Source: a virus. Taken from it: a stretch of 41,351 nt of DNA. Within the stretch, counting starts at the first letter, position 1. The number at the start of each line of letters is the position of its first letter. A program made the position numbers and the translations under genes. The notes beneath the pieces are model-generated. The model was not told the origin of the DNA and did not search any database. It worked only from the letters and a program-made list of their open reading frames with translations. Positions 24,537-34,387 of the stretch are shown one piece after another. Location: IMG/VR virus record IMGVR_UViG_3300044699_000128, positions 1 to 41,351 of that record; one strand, written 5' to 3'.

Positions 24537-26331
24537 TTATGGAGTCACGTCCGTGCAGGTGACTGCGCGCTGTGCACCGGTTGAGCCGTTCGCGCAGATG
24601 TTGATGGTGTAGGCCCAGGAGAACTGGCACATCTTCATCGGCTTGAAGCCGTCTTCCATGAACAGCTGCGTCACGAGGTTCTGCTGCAGGTTCGTTGAGT
24701 CGTAGACGTGTCGAGGCGGATGACGTCCTGACGTCCGACAACCCATGTGCCTGGCAGGTAGACCAGGAACGTCACTGAGGTTGGGTTGTTGAACAGGGCC
24801 GCCGCGATCGGTCCGGCAGGGTTACCGAACTGGTGGTTGACGTCGATGGCGCCCGCGCCGTTGGTTGGGTCGAACGCGTCCTGCCAGTTGTAGATCCACT
24901 GAACGCGGACGTAGCGCCGTGCAAGCGCGGCGTCGATCATCTGGTCGGTGAGTTCCTCGGTGTGGGTTGCGTTGCGGCGCAGCCAGTCCGAGCGCAGCGC
25001 TGTACGTACCCAGTACGGGAAGACCATTTCGACCATCTGCGTGCGCGAGGTGCGGTAGGCGTAGCGCACGTTCATCGCCACCATGTCGATAGCGCCCATC
25101 AGCTGCGACCAGACGCTGCCGTCTGAGACCCATGGGTCCAGTGTCGACAGAAGGATCGCGGTCGAGTTCGTCTCGATCTCGTTGACGATTTCGCGTGACA
25201 CCAGGTGCGCCATGGCCGCTGTTGCGCCCTGCACGAATTCGGAGACGAACTCTGGGTAGCCACGGTTCTGCAGCAGGGAGCTGGTCAAGCAGAGCGCGGC
25301 GACGTTGAGCCGGTCGTCAACGAAGGTGGGGCAGGGAATCTCGACACAGGTCTTGGCGGTGTCGGCGATGACCTGAGCTTCCGTCAGGATGTTGAACCCT
25401 GGGATGGGAAGAACGAGGTCGTTGCCGAAGAAGTCAGCGAAGTCCAGCCCTGGTTGTGGAGCAGGCCACCGCGACGCAGAACCATCTCAGGCGCGTTGAA
25501 CAAACCGTCGGTGGTGATCGGCGAGCAGATGCTGTAGTCAGGCTCGGACGGAGCGCACCAGCCGTTGGCGGCGACAAGTGCACCGTCTTTGCCCGCCGCG
25601 TCCGCGGTCGCCTTCAGCTTCGCGAAAGCTGTCTCGTGTCCGTCGGTAGCGTCGACTACCTGCCCGGCCGGAAGTTGCGCTGGATGCGTGCGAGCGCGTG
25701 CTGCATGCGCGTCTTGGTGCCCCGAGCAGAACCTTGAGGGTATGCACGGGCGCGTTCCTCGAACGCTCTGCCGACTGATTCCCAGGTGAGCACGGAGCCC
25801 GTTGGGAAGGAGGCGATGTCGGCTGCGGCGACGATGGTGTAGTTGTTGTCGCCTTCGATCACCTCGGGTGCTGGAGAGTGAACGGCGGCGTCGGCGATTT
25901 GTACGCTGCGGCGTGGCGCGTTCTGTGTGGCTCCGGCTGCGGTGATGGTCGCTTCGACAACCGCTGCGTCCGTGGTGGGCGTAGGTGTGGTTGGGGCGAC
26001 GTCCTTGTTGCCTTCCTCGTCGAAGCCCGGGTCGGTCGCAGCAACAACTGGCTCAGCGTCCGGTTCGGCTGGGGTTTCCTCGGGGATGACGGGGATCGTT
26101 GAGGCGTTCTTGAACCGGTCGCCACGGGCAGCGCGGGTTGTGAGTTCCGCGGCGGCGGCGGCGACGAAGCTCTTGAGTTCTTCCATCTGCCCGAGCTGTT
26201 CGTCGGTGACGGTTTCCTCGGATACTGACGCGGTAAGCGCGTCAGCTCGACTTCGGCCAAAGCTGCCAGTTCACGCAGGCCCTGGGCGCTGAAAGTTCTT
26301 GAACTGGTCAACTGTCGGTGGCTTGAACATT
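24537..26331 (-). CDS. Major capsid protein with N-terminal scaffold-like region, frameshifted
   Basis: From ATG 26331 (MFKPPTVDQFKN) the first 230 residues are helical and charged (LRELAALAEVELT, DEQLGQMEELKSFVAAAAAE), then Pro/Thr/Glu-rich (EETPAEPDAEPVVAATDPGF), fitting a fused scaffolding domain. The capsid part follows in other frames: ANGWCAPSEPDYSICSPITT, DGLFNAPEMVLRRGGLLHNQ, DFADFFGNDLVLPIPGF, KTCVEIPCPTFVDDRLNVAA, then the long frame ending at 24671 and a last piece to 24537. This matches a known actinophage HK97-fold capsid type (the WCAPSE...I-RGGI and C-e-PCP-f motifs). About 595 aa before maturation. Confidence 0.8.
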
Positions 26332-26383
26332 CTGTGTCCTTCCGGCACGTAGAAGCATTCGTGTCGGCAGGCTCACAGCGCAT

Positions 26384-26432
26384 CACCTGGTAGACGATGA
26401 TAGCCGATCTAGGTAGCTATGTCTATCAGGTG
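26384..26432. promoter_or_regulatory. 12-bp inverted repeat overlapping a promoter
   Basis: CACCTGGTAGAC at 26384-26395 pairs with GTCTATCAGGTG at 26421-26432 (12 positions, one G-T), with 25 nt between. The right arm overlaps the -35 box of the plus-strand promoter at 26430. It could be an operator for a regulator of the plus-strand island or an RNA element in the leader of the minus-strand capsid gene. Confidence 0.4.
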
Positions 26433-26458
26433 ACAGGCAAGTCAGAGTAAGGTAGTAT
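26430..26458 (+). promoter_or_regulatory. Promoter GTGACA-N17-TAGTAT (leaderless-type)
   Basis: GTGACA (26430-26435), 17 nt, TAGTAT (26453-26458), then 6 nt to the ATG at 26465. The geometry equals that of three other promoters in the window. It fires against the direction of the late operon and would express the two-gene island independently of late transcription. Confidence 0.65.
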
Positions 26459-26464
26459 TCGGGC

Positions 26465-26706
26465 ATGAGCAAGATTCCCAAGCAACGCGGACCAGGCGAG
26501 GAAGGCGGCTGGCTTGGCCAATTCCTCAACCGCGGGGACTCCGTCTCACGCGGCGGCGCACCCTCCAAGGGTGGCGCAGTACTGGGAAAACCCCGAACGA
26601 CGGCGGCGACGACGGTGGTCGTGGTCCCTGCCTGATCTGGGCACTGGCCGGATTCGGAACACTGATCACCGGCCTGGGCTACCTGGCCAACTGGTGGCTC
26701 GCATGA
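26465..26706 (+). CDS. Small membrane protein of plus-strand island, frameshifted
   Basis: ATG at 26465 gives MSKIPKQRGPGEEGGWLGQF, LNRGDSVSRGGAPSKGGAVL. The strict frame stops at 26635, but one base shift near 26595 yields GGDDGGRGPCLIWALAGFGT then LITGLGYLANWWLA, a convincing membrane helix whose TGA overlaps the next ATG. About 80 aa. A soluble basic/Gly-rich N-terminus plus C-terminal membrane anchor. Function unknown. Opposite strand and own promoter mark it as a moron-like insertion. Confidence 0.5.
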
Positions 26707-26792
26707 AGACAGTCGTCAAGATCGTTGACTTCGTATCGTTCGCCGTCCTGTTCAGCCTCGGACTTTCAGTCATCGCCCGCATCATCCATTGA
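26703..26792 (+). CDS. Tiny membrane protein (29 aa)
   Basis: ATG at 26703 overlaps the previous TGA (ATGA). The product MKTVVKIVDFVSFAVLFSLG then LSVIARIIH is one hydrophobic helix with a basic N-terminus. A terminator follows 8 nt later, closing the island. Peptides of this kind act on host membranes in some phages (superinfection exclusion, antiholin), but nothing here proves such a role. Confidence 0.55.
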   Translation: MKTVVKIVDFVSFAVLFSLGLSVIARIIH

Positions 26793-26799
26793 ACAAAAT

Positions 26800-26834
26800 G
26801 AAGCCCCGGTCGAACCCACAACGACCGGGGCTTC
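26800..26834. terminator. Bidirectional rho-independent terminator
   Basis: A perfect 13-bp stem GAAGCCCCGGTCG (26800-26812) with CGACCGGGGCTTC (26822-26834) and a 9-nt loop. It ends the plus-strand island. Read from the minus strand it is followed by CATTTTGTT, so it could also reduce late read-through from protease into capsid gene. Confidence 0.85.
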
Positions 26835-26851
26835 TGCTTGCCAGCAGCAAA

Positions 26852-27034
26852 CTATCTGCGCGTGACAGTGTAGCCCTTTTCGGCGGCCTCACGTCGCATG
26901 CGAGCCTGGACATTCTGGGTCTGCACCCGCAAATCCGCAGATGAAGACACCATCACCTTCGACCCGTCCGGCATGACTGCCTCATACGGATACTGCTGCG
27001 CCGACGCCTTCGCCGATCCGAGCATGACTGGCAT
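26852..27034 (-). CDS. Small hypothetical protein of the head operon
   Basis: From ATG 27034 (MPVMLGSAKASAQQYPYEAV...) 60 aa. The start is chosen because GGAGG lies 12-16 nt upstream, inside the longer frame that would begin at 27052. Sequence includes MPDGSKVMVSSSADLRVQTQ and NVQARMRREAAEKGYTVTRR, strand then basic helix. It follows the protease by 4 nt. Function unknown. Confidence 0.55.
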   Translation of the reverse strand: MPVMLGSAKASAQQYPYEAVMPDGSKVMVSSSADLRVQTQNVQARMRREAAEKGYTVTRR

Positions 27035-27038
27035 CCCA

Positions 27039-28583
27039 TTACTTTCCTCCATTCAACCCGGTCAGGATGTTGCGCAGGCGGGTGCCGCGAAGCTTCTGCT
27101 CCAGGCCTGCCACCTTCTGGTCGTAGGCGTTGATGCGCTGCAGCATGACCTCGTCGTCGGGTGCCACCTGCTCCGGCGCCAGCGCCGCAATCTCCTCCTC
27201 GAAAGCACCATGCCCGCGGCGACCAGAGACTGGATTTCCCCTGATGCGGTGAACCCGACGATGGGGAAGCCGGGGCTGTTGACAGCCAGCGCGGCAACCA
27301 GCTCCAGGCCGTCCGGTGTTGGCCGCCAGTCACCTGAAAGCGGGGACCGGCGCAGCTCCGCCACCCGGGTTTCTGATGCGTCTGCCGTGAGGGCGCCATG
27401 AACCCAGATACCGAACCGGTCCTCGCCAGCGGCAACAATAGCGACCGCATTGCCGGTGTTGTCGTAGTGGTCAGCTGCCGGGACGTAGCCCAGTCTCAGG
27501 TTCGCGTGTCCGGTCCCAACGGTGATCTTGCCTACTTTCTGCTCTGAACCGTCCGCTGTGAGAACGGTTCCGTCCATGAAGTATTTGTAGCCTGAACGAG
27601 ACTTCGGGGCCATGCGGCACACGTCGCGGATACCGAAGTGACAGACGTTCCACAACGCCAGATGGCCGGTGACCTGCCCATCCGCGGTGATCGCCAAAGG
27701 CGTCGGACCTTGAAGCGCTGGGTCGGAGAACCATTCAGCCGGTGGACGAATCGGGACCTGAGATGATGCAGTCGTTGAATCATCAGGAGTTGAATCATTC
27801 ATCTCCTGCGCAGTTTCAGAACCGAATCGTTTCTGCATGCGATCCACCAACCCTTGAATCTTTGAGGCGTCAGCGTCGGGGATGTCAACACCACCACGCC
27901 CGCCGCCCAGTACGGATGCGACCGCGTTGACAGCGCGAGGCACCAATGTCAACTTGCCGTCGATGACGTCAGCTACCGGCAGCTTGTAGCTGCCCTTCTG
28001 CTCCGGGTTGGCCGAATCCCACCACAGGAAGCCCTTGCGGTATTTGCGGTAGTCGCCGCCAGCCCAAGCCCACAGGCGGGAACGCGCTGCGCCTGCGTCC
28101 CAGGTCCGGTCAGTGTCGGCCAGCGGCAGTGATGCGACGCTGCTGTTCACAGCGGCAGTGAGTGAGGCGAGCACTTGTTCCTCCTTATTGCCTCCTCGAA
28201 GCCACGGCGGCACAACCCGTGGGTCGCCGTAGGCCTTCTGGAGCACGTCATAGATTTCAGTGATGACGCGCTTGATCTGGGTTTTCTCTTCCTCGCCGAG
28301 GACGCCTTCCAGGCCACCGTGCGCGCCGGACAGGATCGACGCAGCGGTGAACACCGCGTGCGGATCATCGTCAGCCTGCCGTTGATGACGTCGGCGATCG
28401 GCAGCCGGTAGCTGTTCTTGTTGTTGGCCGGGGCGTTGCTGTTGCGCCACAGGAACGCAGAGCTGAACTGCCCGTGGACCCGGCGGCCCACGTCTGCAGG
28501 CGGGCGATGGCGTGGTCGGCGTTGAATGGTGTATCGCGCGGGGCGATCGGCAGCTTGCGCCACGTTGAGCTATTGACGGCCAC
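27039..28583 (-). CDS. Capsid maturation protease with duplicated N-terminal domain, frameshifted
   Basis: From GTG 28583 (VAVNSSTWRKLPIAPRDTPF). Two copies of one domain follow: SSAFLWRNSNAPANNKNSYR with LPIADVINGRLTMI, and GFLWWDSANPEQKGSYKLPV with ADVIDGKLTLVPRAVNAVAS. The protease domain is HLALWNVCHFGIRDVCRMAP, GKITVGTGHANLRLGYVPAA, DHYDNTGNAVAIVAAGEDRF, IWVHGAL, with the conserved His/Asp-rich core of actinophage capsid proteases. A frameshift near 27220 leads to a helical end (LAPEQVAPDDEVMLQRINAY...TGLNGGK). About 510 aa. Confidence 0.75.
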
Positions 28584-29393
28584 TGTTCCCCCTGTGGAAT
28601 CGCACCTTGCACCGGCAGTTGATGACATTGCTCGGCGAACCAGCCGGGTCACCGGGTGCCCAAAGAGGTTCACCACCGACGAATGAACGGCTGTCCCACC
28701 GGGATCGCCGGATGCCCGTCAGCGGCCAGATGCCCACACGCACCCGCGAGTCGTGCTTGGACACCCACTTCTTCATCAGCGACACGAACTCGCGCATCTG
28801 CGCCCGCTGCGCGGCGGCCAGCGCACCGAAGTTGTAGGCGCGATGGACTTCGGTCACTGCCACAGTCTGCGCCCGTGCAGGCCAGTTCTCGGTGCCCGTG
28901 ACATCCAGCACCCCGCGGACCCGCTGCGCCAGTTGAGCATTCGACTCACCCAACGCGTGTCCTTTGCCCAACTCGTCAACAACCATGCGGTACACCTCGT
29001 CGGGTGTACGCACCATCAGATTACGGGTCCGCTGCAGCTGGTCCATCAGAATTGAATCGTTGGGTTGAAAGGCAGATCGTGCAGACCGAGTTGCGAAGCG
29101 GTTTCCTCCCAGCCGGTTTGCGCTATGCGCCGCAGCGCATCCATCAACCGGTCAACGGAACGTTCCCACTGCGGCACCGTGGACCACAATGCCGTCGGGT
29201 CAGGCGATGAACCGAACTTCAGCCACGACGCCAGCACCACCGCGGTCACCGTTGCAAGCCACGCGCCCAGCATCGAAAGCACCAGCGCGGCGATCGTTGC
29301 CTCGAACGCAAGCAAGCCCACCGTCACACCGGTAGGCATCGGCTCCTGCGCGGGAACCGTCTGGACAGGAGGCAGCGGCTGCGGCTGTGTCAT
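28570..29393 (-). CDS. MuF-like head morphogenesis protein, frameshifted
   Basis: From ATG 29393 the frame reads MTQPQPLPPVQTVPAQEPMP then helices (FEATIAALVLSMLGAWLATV). After a frameshift near 29046 it continues MVRTPDEVYRMVVDELGKGH, ARAQTVAVTEVHRAYNFGAL and ends PSNVINCRCKVRF. The R-q--A-TEvh-A-n-G sequence and the terminal N-CRC-v motif are the Mu gpF signature. About 274 aa. Minor head protein, injected or located at the portal vertex, between portal and protease genes as usual. Confidence 0.8.
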
Positions 29394-29710
29394 TGCAGAT
29401 CACGCTCCGAAAGCAGAGCGGCAAGTAGGCTGGGCCGGTGCTCGATGGAGCGACGCAGCAACCCTTTCGTGTACGCGTGCAACGTGCTTGTCAGCGCCCG
29501 GACATCGGCAGTGGTCCCTTCGAAGTACAAGTCGGCGTGGTCCCACGCACCCGCCAGCAAAGTCTCGGCATGCGCGTCGGAGGCAACACGAATCTTCGTG
29601 TGAAGCTGATGCGCCGGGGTGTCAGGGAACATGCCGCGATGCGTCGGTGTCAGCATCTTCTTCCCGGCGATCTCCAGCGCCCGCACCACAATGCCATTGG
29701 CGGCCATCAC
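29390..29710 (-). CDS. Hypothetical protein between portal and MuF
   Basis: Intact 106-aa frame (MMAANGIVVRALEIAGKKML...). The segment HQLHTKIRVASDAHAETLLA then GAWDHADLYFEGTTADVRAL resembles proteins of unknown role often found next to actinophage portals. Stop overlaps the MuF start by four bases (ATGA), indicating coupled translation. Confidence 0.65.
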   Translation of the reverse strand: MMAANGIVVRALEIAGKKMLTPTHRGMFPDTPAHQLHTKIRVASDAHAETLLAGAWDHADLYFEGTTADVRALTSTLHAYTKGLLRRSIEHRPSLLAALLSERDLQ

Positions 29711-29738
29711 ATCGGCGAAGCCTGCACGATGGATGCAA

Positions 29739-31184
29739 TCAGGTCTGATGTTCGGCGGCCTGGTCGGTGATCGCAGGCTGTTCCGGCATCTGCCCAGGTT
29801 CAGGTGCCGTCGGTAGACGGCCGGGTGCCGGAGGCGGCGGCGGCGGTGTCGTCAACTGTGGCATCACATCTGGAATGTCGATGCCGAGGTATTCGCGCAC
29901 CGCCTGCGACGCAAACAGGGTTGGGTCGCGCAGGATGACCTGCTGGATGAAGCGCTTGTTGTCTTCCTCTTCGGTGGGTGCGTCGGCGTCGGTGTAGTTG
30001 CCTTCACGGCGCACCGTGGCCGCGGACACGATGCCCGGGTGGTGTTGTAAAGGTTCAACGCGTCGGCCAGCTTGTTGGCGGAGTTGGCCAGCGGCGCCGT
30101 GTCGTACCAGTACGTGTACTTGCGCGGGTCCTTGCCAAGTGCTTTAAGCGCAGGGATCAGGTATGCGGTGGTGATCGCATCCACAATGCGGTTCATCAAC
30201 GGCATGATGGTCTTGATGATGAACTCTTCGCCAGCCCACCAGATCGACCAGTGGTTCATTTCCTGCCCGCCGACCTGAATTTCGACGGGCACGTTGATGC
30301 CGATGGCCAGTTTCTCCTGCTGCTCCTTGCGCAGCATGATGGCTTGGTCGGAAAGCGGTGAGTCAAAACGGATCGGCTGAACGTTGGCCATGGCCTGCAG
30401 CTCAGCCAGCGGCATCTGCCAAAGGATCGGAGCGACCTGCGCGGCGGTGCCTTTGCCTTCCAGGTTGGAGGTGATGACCTCGAACAGCTGCTGGTAGATG
30501 TCGTCTGTTCCGACGGCTTGGGAGTCGGCCTTCGGTGCGGCCAGCGTTGACGGGACGGGCAGGATGGTGGCGTTGGCGATGCGCGAGTTCATCTGTGATC
30601 GGATGAACATCTGCATCTGTTCCATCTCGAACAGCACGACAGCAATGCCCGTACCGGGAGTCGGCCAGGAATGCGCGGCGTGGGTGCGGAGTCCATACCG
30701 GATGACGATGTCGCGTCCAGGGTTGAGTTCTTCGCGTGCGGCACGGCCCATTTGGACGTAGACGGTTTCGCCTTGACGACGGACCTCTGACGGGGCGGCT
30801 ACCCACCACCGGTCGAACGGGTCGTCGGTTTTCGCCGCACGTCCGAGGATGAAACACTCCCCCGCCACCGATAGTGATTCGCCTATGGCGCGGAGGATCT
30901 CGGCTTTGTTAGCGGGACCGCCGAATAGGGTTTCAGCGAGCGCCCCAATCTCTTCGTCGTCTTCGACTTCACCTTGCCGGACACCGTTGTCGTCGACTTC
31001 GGCCACGAAGATGCGCACCATGGAACAGGCCGCGCCGATGTAGTCGATGGCGTTGTGGAGTTGCGGGTTGGTGTCATAGAAGTCCCAGGCCTGTTTCTGC
31101 CATGCTTCGTCAGTGAACCGGTATCCACGCCACGCCTCGTCGGACAGCCCCATGCGCACGGCGGAGGCGATCAGGCTTGGCCAT
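29739..31184 (-). CDS. Portal protein, frameshifted
   Basis: Start at ATG 31184 (MAKP) is inferred because a base is missing before LIASAVRMGLSDEAWRGYRF. Most of the protein is one frame: AWDFYDTNPQLHNAIDYIGA, ESLSVAGECFILGRAA, GMNVPVEIQVGG-type segment (IGINVPVEIQVGGQEMNHWS), WWAGEEFIIKTIMPLMNRIV. A frameshift near 30030 joins the last 95 residues with a Pro-rich end. About 480 aa. The layout (clip, stem and the GINVPVEI-G region) is that of actinophage portals, the ring through which DNA enters the head. Confidence 0.85.
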
Positions 31185-31571
31185 CATCGACGGCCGGTGG
31201 TTCGATGACCTTCTTTGCGCGGAACGCCATCGCTAGCTCACTCTCTACCTCTTTGTCCAAGATCCATGAGGCGGCGTATGCGACGGCGGGGAACAGCAGC
31301 GGGTAGGACAGCAAGGCAATCCACGGGATCTGACCTATCGCGGCGAGCGTGATCAACGTGTAGCCAGTTGTCAGGGCAGACACCCACCAGCCTGAGCACC
31401 AGTAGCAAACGACAAGTTCATAGATCTTCGATGCGCCACCGAAACGCTTGCCGATGGACAGCCGAAGCGGCAAAGTGATGTCGTCTATGCTGACCGCCCG
31501 GTCAATCTGGCCGTGGCCAGGACTAGGACGATTAGGGCAGCAAGGGTGATCACATCGACTAAGTTTAGCAT
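31171..31571 (-). CDS. DUF1360 membrane protein, frameshifted
   Basis: ATG at 31571 gives MLNLVDVITLAALIVLVLAT then ARLT. A frameshift near 31490 leads to PLRLSIGKRFGGASKIYELV, VCYWCSGWWVSALTTGYTLI and LSYPLLFPAVAYAASWILDK. The ELv-C--C-gWWv motif with preceding AR-Tr-...l-lplr is DUF1360. About 132 aa with two to three membrane helices. Encoded between TerL and portal in many actinophages; role unknown. Confidence 0.7.
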
Positions 31572-31599
31572 CCGCGAGGCCTGGGATGATAGCAGTGGC

Positions 31600-33048
31600 T
31601 CAGCGGACACGTGAAGGGTTGAGTATCGCGATCTCGTAGTGGGCCGGTGAGATGATCCGTGACCGGCGCTTCTCACCGTTGATCAAGTGGCGGCAGGCGT
31701 GGACCAAGGCGTCCAGGCGGTCCGGTGAAGCCTTCGACGAGATCGGGTCGAACATCAACATCTGTCGTTCTAGCAGATCGAAGGTCCCTATATGGTGTAC
31801 GCGCCCTTGCGAGTAACGCATGGCGACGGGTTCAGCGCGAAGCTTTTTCCCTTGGTTCGAGAAGACCGGCACCAGGTGGAACCTGTACCTCCGCCGGAAT
31901 ACTCCGGCTCGCTGGAGTTCCTTGAAGGCGTCTGTGAATACTTCATGCATCCACGCCTTGCCGAGGTTGCTCTCATACACCAGCGTGTCGGACCCATACC
32001 GTTCAAACACCCTCCACGCGTGCAGGGCGGCATCACGGCCAGCCGCCTTTGTGGTTTCGTCGGCCACGACGTAGATGTGATCGTTCACGTCCCTGATGGC
32101 CACGACTACGCCCATTTCGTCGCCGTCTTCTGCCCGGTCAGGCCAGGGTCTACCCGACTGTGCGGTGTGCGACGCTCTCCGGCCCGATCGATACCCGATG
32201 GTTGTTAATCGATGCCCAGCTGAACAGCGCCCCTTCGAGCGCATCGATCATCTCTCCGTACAGTTCCTGCCGCCGAGGGCGGAGTCCCCATACATTTCCT
32301 GAACCTCGCGGAGGAAGTCGTCCGAGAGATTGTCGGAATTGTCGAAGGTGGAACCGCGAGCCCAGGAGATCGACCCGTCGGTCTTGGCCAGCCACTCATG
32401 CAGCAGGCGAATGGGCTTGGGTGGTGTGTGACGAAGGCGCGGGGTTTGTCCCCGGCACGTCTGCGCGAAGTGCGGGGCGTACGCCTTCTTTCCACACGAT
32501 GTCGGCTGCCTCTAGCCACTTGCATGCTCGTCCATCCAGACGTCGGCCAGGTTGTAGCCACGAGCCGCGTCGGCGTTGGCGCCCGTGAAGTGATCTTAGA
32601 TTCAGTTTCGAGGAGGTGATGTGCGGCTTAGGCGACTTGGTGTAGTGGTATTTGCCGGTCATGTCCCGACGAAGTAGTTGGTGACCTCCTCGTAGCCGCG
32701 CCGGTTCAGAACACGCAGGACACCGGAGGCACCCTCGATGCACACTGTGCGCGTGTCGGACAGGTTGTAGGCCATGACGAGGCGTTCGGTGGGGAAGCCG
32801 AGGCTCGAACGGGAAACGGATAGCGCGATCAACGAGCCATTCGGCGCCGGAGCGGGTCTTGCCGCAGCCACGCCCGGCCAGGTAGCAATGGACGGACCAG
32901 TCGCCTTCGGGGGGTTTTGCTCGGGGCGCTGATGTACCACCACTCGTCGCGGCCCATCTGTTCGAGGTGTCAACATCAAGGACTCAAGGAGATCGGCTCG
33001 CTCGCGCTCCGGCATCTCGGCGAGGATCCTCTTGATCGACTTACCCAC
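31600..33048 (-). CDS. Terminase large subunit, several frameshifts
   Basis: ATG at 33048 gives MGKSIKRILAEMPERERADL. The ATPase domain is spread over frames: WSVHCYLAGRGCGKTRSGAE (Walker A), LADVWMDEHA (Walker B), SWARGSTFDNSDNLSDDFLR, GRQELYGEMIDALEGALFSW. The intact nuclease part is GDEMGVVVAIRDVNDHIYVV, YGSDTLVYESNLGKAWMHEV, SSKASPDRLDALVHACRHLI. About 480 aa. It powers DNA packaging and cuts the concatemer. It is the first gene of the late operon. At least five indels are needed, which makes it the worst-affected gene. Confidence 0.85.
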
Positions 33049-33089
33049 GAAGCAACTATATCAACTTAGGTCATTGAGAGGGAGAGATC

Positions 33090-33255
33090 ATGACGCTGAC
33101 CAACCGGACCGGTGGACTGTAGCTGCCTGTGGGTGGGGGAAGTAGAGTTCTGGGCTGGGGATCCGGTGACCGTCTGGACGTTGCGGGAGAAGGATCGGCG
33201 CTGTGTCGTGCATGGGAAACCACGGCACAGCAAGGGCAAGAAGCTTGTTGCATAA
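33090..33255 (+). CDS. Small hypothetical protein, frameshifted
   Basis: ATG at 33090 with GGGAGAG upstream gives MTLTNRTGGL before a stop. In another frame VEFWAGDPVTVWTLREKDRR then CVVHGKPRHSKGKKLVA ends at 33255 and looks truly coding. Together they would make one protein of about 55 aa with indels. Its function is unknown. It lies in the divergent gap with terminase. Confidence 0.35.
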
Positions 33256-33291
33256 GGTGACCAGCGGTTCTAAAGTTTTGCGGGTAACCGC

Positions 33292-33321
33292 TTGACGGCA
33301 ACGCCCCAGAACAGCCATACT
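33292..33321 (+). promoter_or_regulatory. Promoter TTGACG-N18-CATACT
   Basis: TTGACG (33292-33297), 18 nt, CATACT (33316-33321). It is close to the vegetative consensus and the best promoter candidate in the 33256-33465 gap, which otherwise shows no gene. It would drive the following gene and possibly the tRNA array on the plus strand. Confidence 0.5.
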
Positions 33322-33465
33322 CGTACACGCACCACCACCCGCACTGGGGGGCGGCACCACCCCAACCGCCACGCGGCAGGAAGCCGCCGTTCTTTGAATA
33401 ACTAAAGCAGGGTGCGGCCACCATGAAGCACGTGGACCGCACCACACGTCAAAGAGGAGAGCACT

Positions 33466-34198
33466 GTGGCGAGACTCGCCAGCTACTTGCTGCTGCGAAA
33501 ACCGCGCGCAGGGATGCGAACGACACAGGTCACTGGGCCTATCATCTGGCGCAAAAGCCAGCACTTTTCAACGGTGTCATCCGCACCTACCAGCCAAAGG
33601 CTGAAGATGGAGTCACACTTCCATCGGAATCGCAGCGGGTACAGCACACCGTTCCTGATCTTCTGGCGGACTTCCGCGGGCAATGGGCCGACTGATCGAC
33701 ATCGACGGCGCGATCTCGCACACCAACCAGCTCGCCACCGGCGACATTGTCATCGGCGACACCACTCTCTTTGCTGGCGTGCCGTGCCGCACCTGCTGTT
33801 CCTGGAGAAGCAGCTGACCGACCTGCACAGCTTCGTGTCCAAGCTGCCAACCCTTGACCCAACAGCGGAGTGGGTGCTCAACGAAGACACCGGCCTGCGT
33901 GAGACACCGCGGGTGCAGACACACCGCACCCAGAAGGTCACGAGTTCAAGGTCGTCGTCCAGGCCACCGACAAGCACCCAGCCCAAGTGGCCAAAGACGA
34001 GAGAGACGAAGTGGTCGGCTACTGGAGCACGGTGCGTCTGTCCGGCGCGATGCCGGTCACCGCGCAGCGCAAGATGCTGACCCGCGTGTCGAACTTCTGC
34101 AGGCGGTCAAGAAGGCACGGGAAGCCGCGAACACGGTCATCGTCGAAGACCTGAACACTTCCGAGATCCTCGGATACGTGTTCGACATCGACTGGTAG
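33466..34198 (+). CDS. Conserved actinophage protein (DUF7873-like), frameshifted
   Basis: GTG at 33466 follows GAGGAG with suitable spacing. The product, joined across frames, reads LAAAKTARRDANDTGHWAYH, GVIRTYQPKAEDGVTLPSES, VQHTVPDLLADFRGQW, HTNQLATGDIVIGDTTLFAG, LLFLEKQLTDLHSFVSKLPT, EVVGYWSTVRLSGAMPVTAQ, LLQAVKKAREAANTVIVEDL and stops at 34198. This motif series (tYQPk-e-GE-lP-es, vthLLFLEKQL-Dl--Fv--LP-Ld-a) is a widespread actinophage family of unknown function, about 240 aa. Three or more indels. Confidence 0.7.
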
Positions 34199-34210
34199 AC
34201 CACACAGACT

Positions 34211-34226
34211 CCCTGCTTATGCAGGG
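34211..34226 (+). other. Hairpin CCCTGC-TTAT-GCAGGG
   Basis: A 6-bp stem with a TTAT loop, 12 nt after the stop of the preceding gene. It lacks a following T-run and is a weak terminator at best. It may belong to the structured region described at 34221-34290. Confidence 0.4.
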
Positions 34227-34290
34227 TGAGCACAAGCTGAAGTTCAAGCTGAGGGATCAGAGTTTGACGGCACAAGGTCTATAAGTCACC
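34221..34290 (+). other. Weak resemblance to group I intron core elements
   Basis: Three short stretches resemble conserved group I elements in the right order: GCAGGGTGAGCACAAGC (34221-34237, Q-like), GATCAGAGTTTGACGGCAC (34255-34273, R-like) and AAGGTCTATAAGTC (34274-34287, S-like). Strict P7 pairing between the R-like and S-like parts is not evident. The resemblance may be chance, but it lies directly upstream of the permuted tRNA halves, where a permuted intron would place these elements. No gene is visible in 34199-34387. Confidence 0.15.
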
Positions 34291-34387
34291 CACGGTGCGC
34301 GACCACCAGCCACTCAAGTTCTTGCTCCAACTTGACTTCACCCGCACGAAACCGCATCGATGAACCACAGGCGGCGCACCAGCAGAT

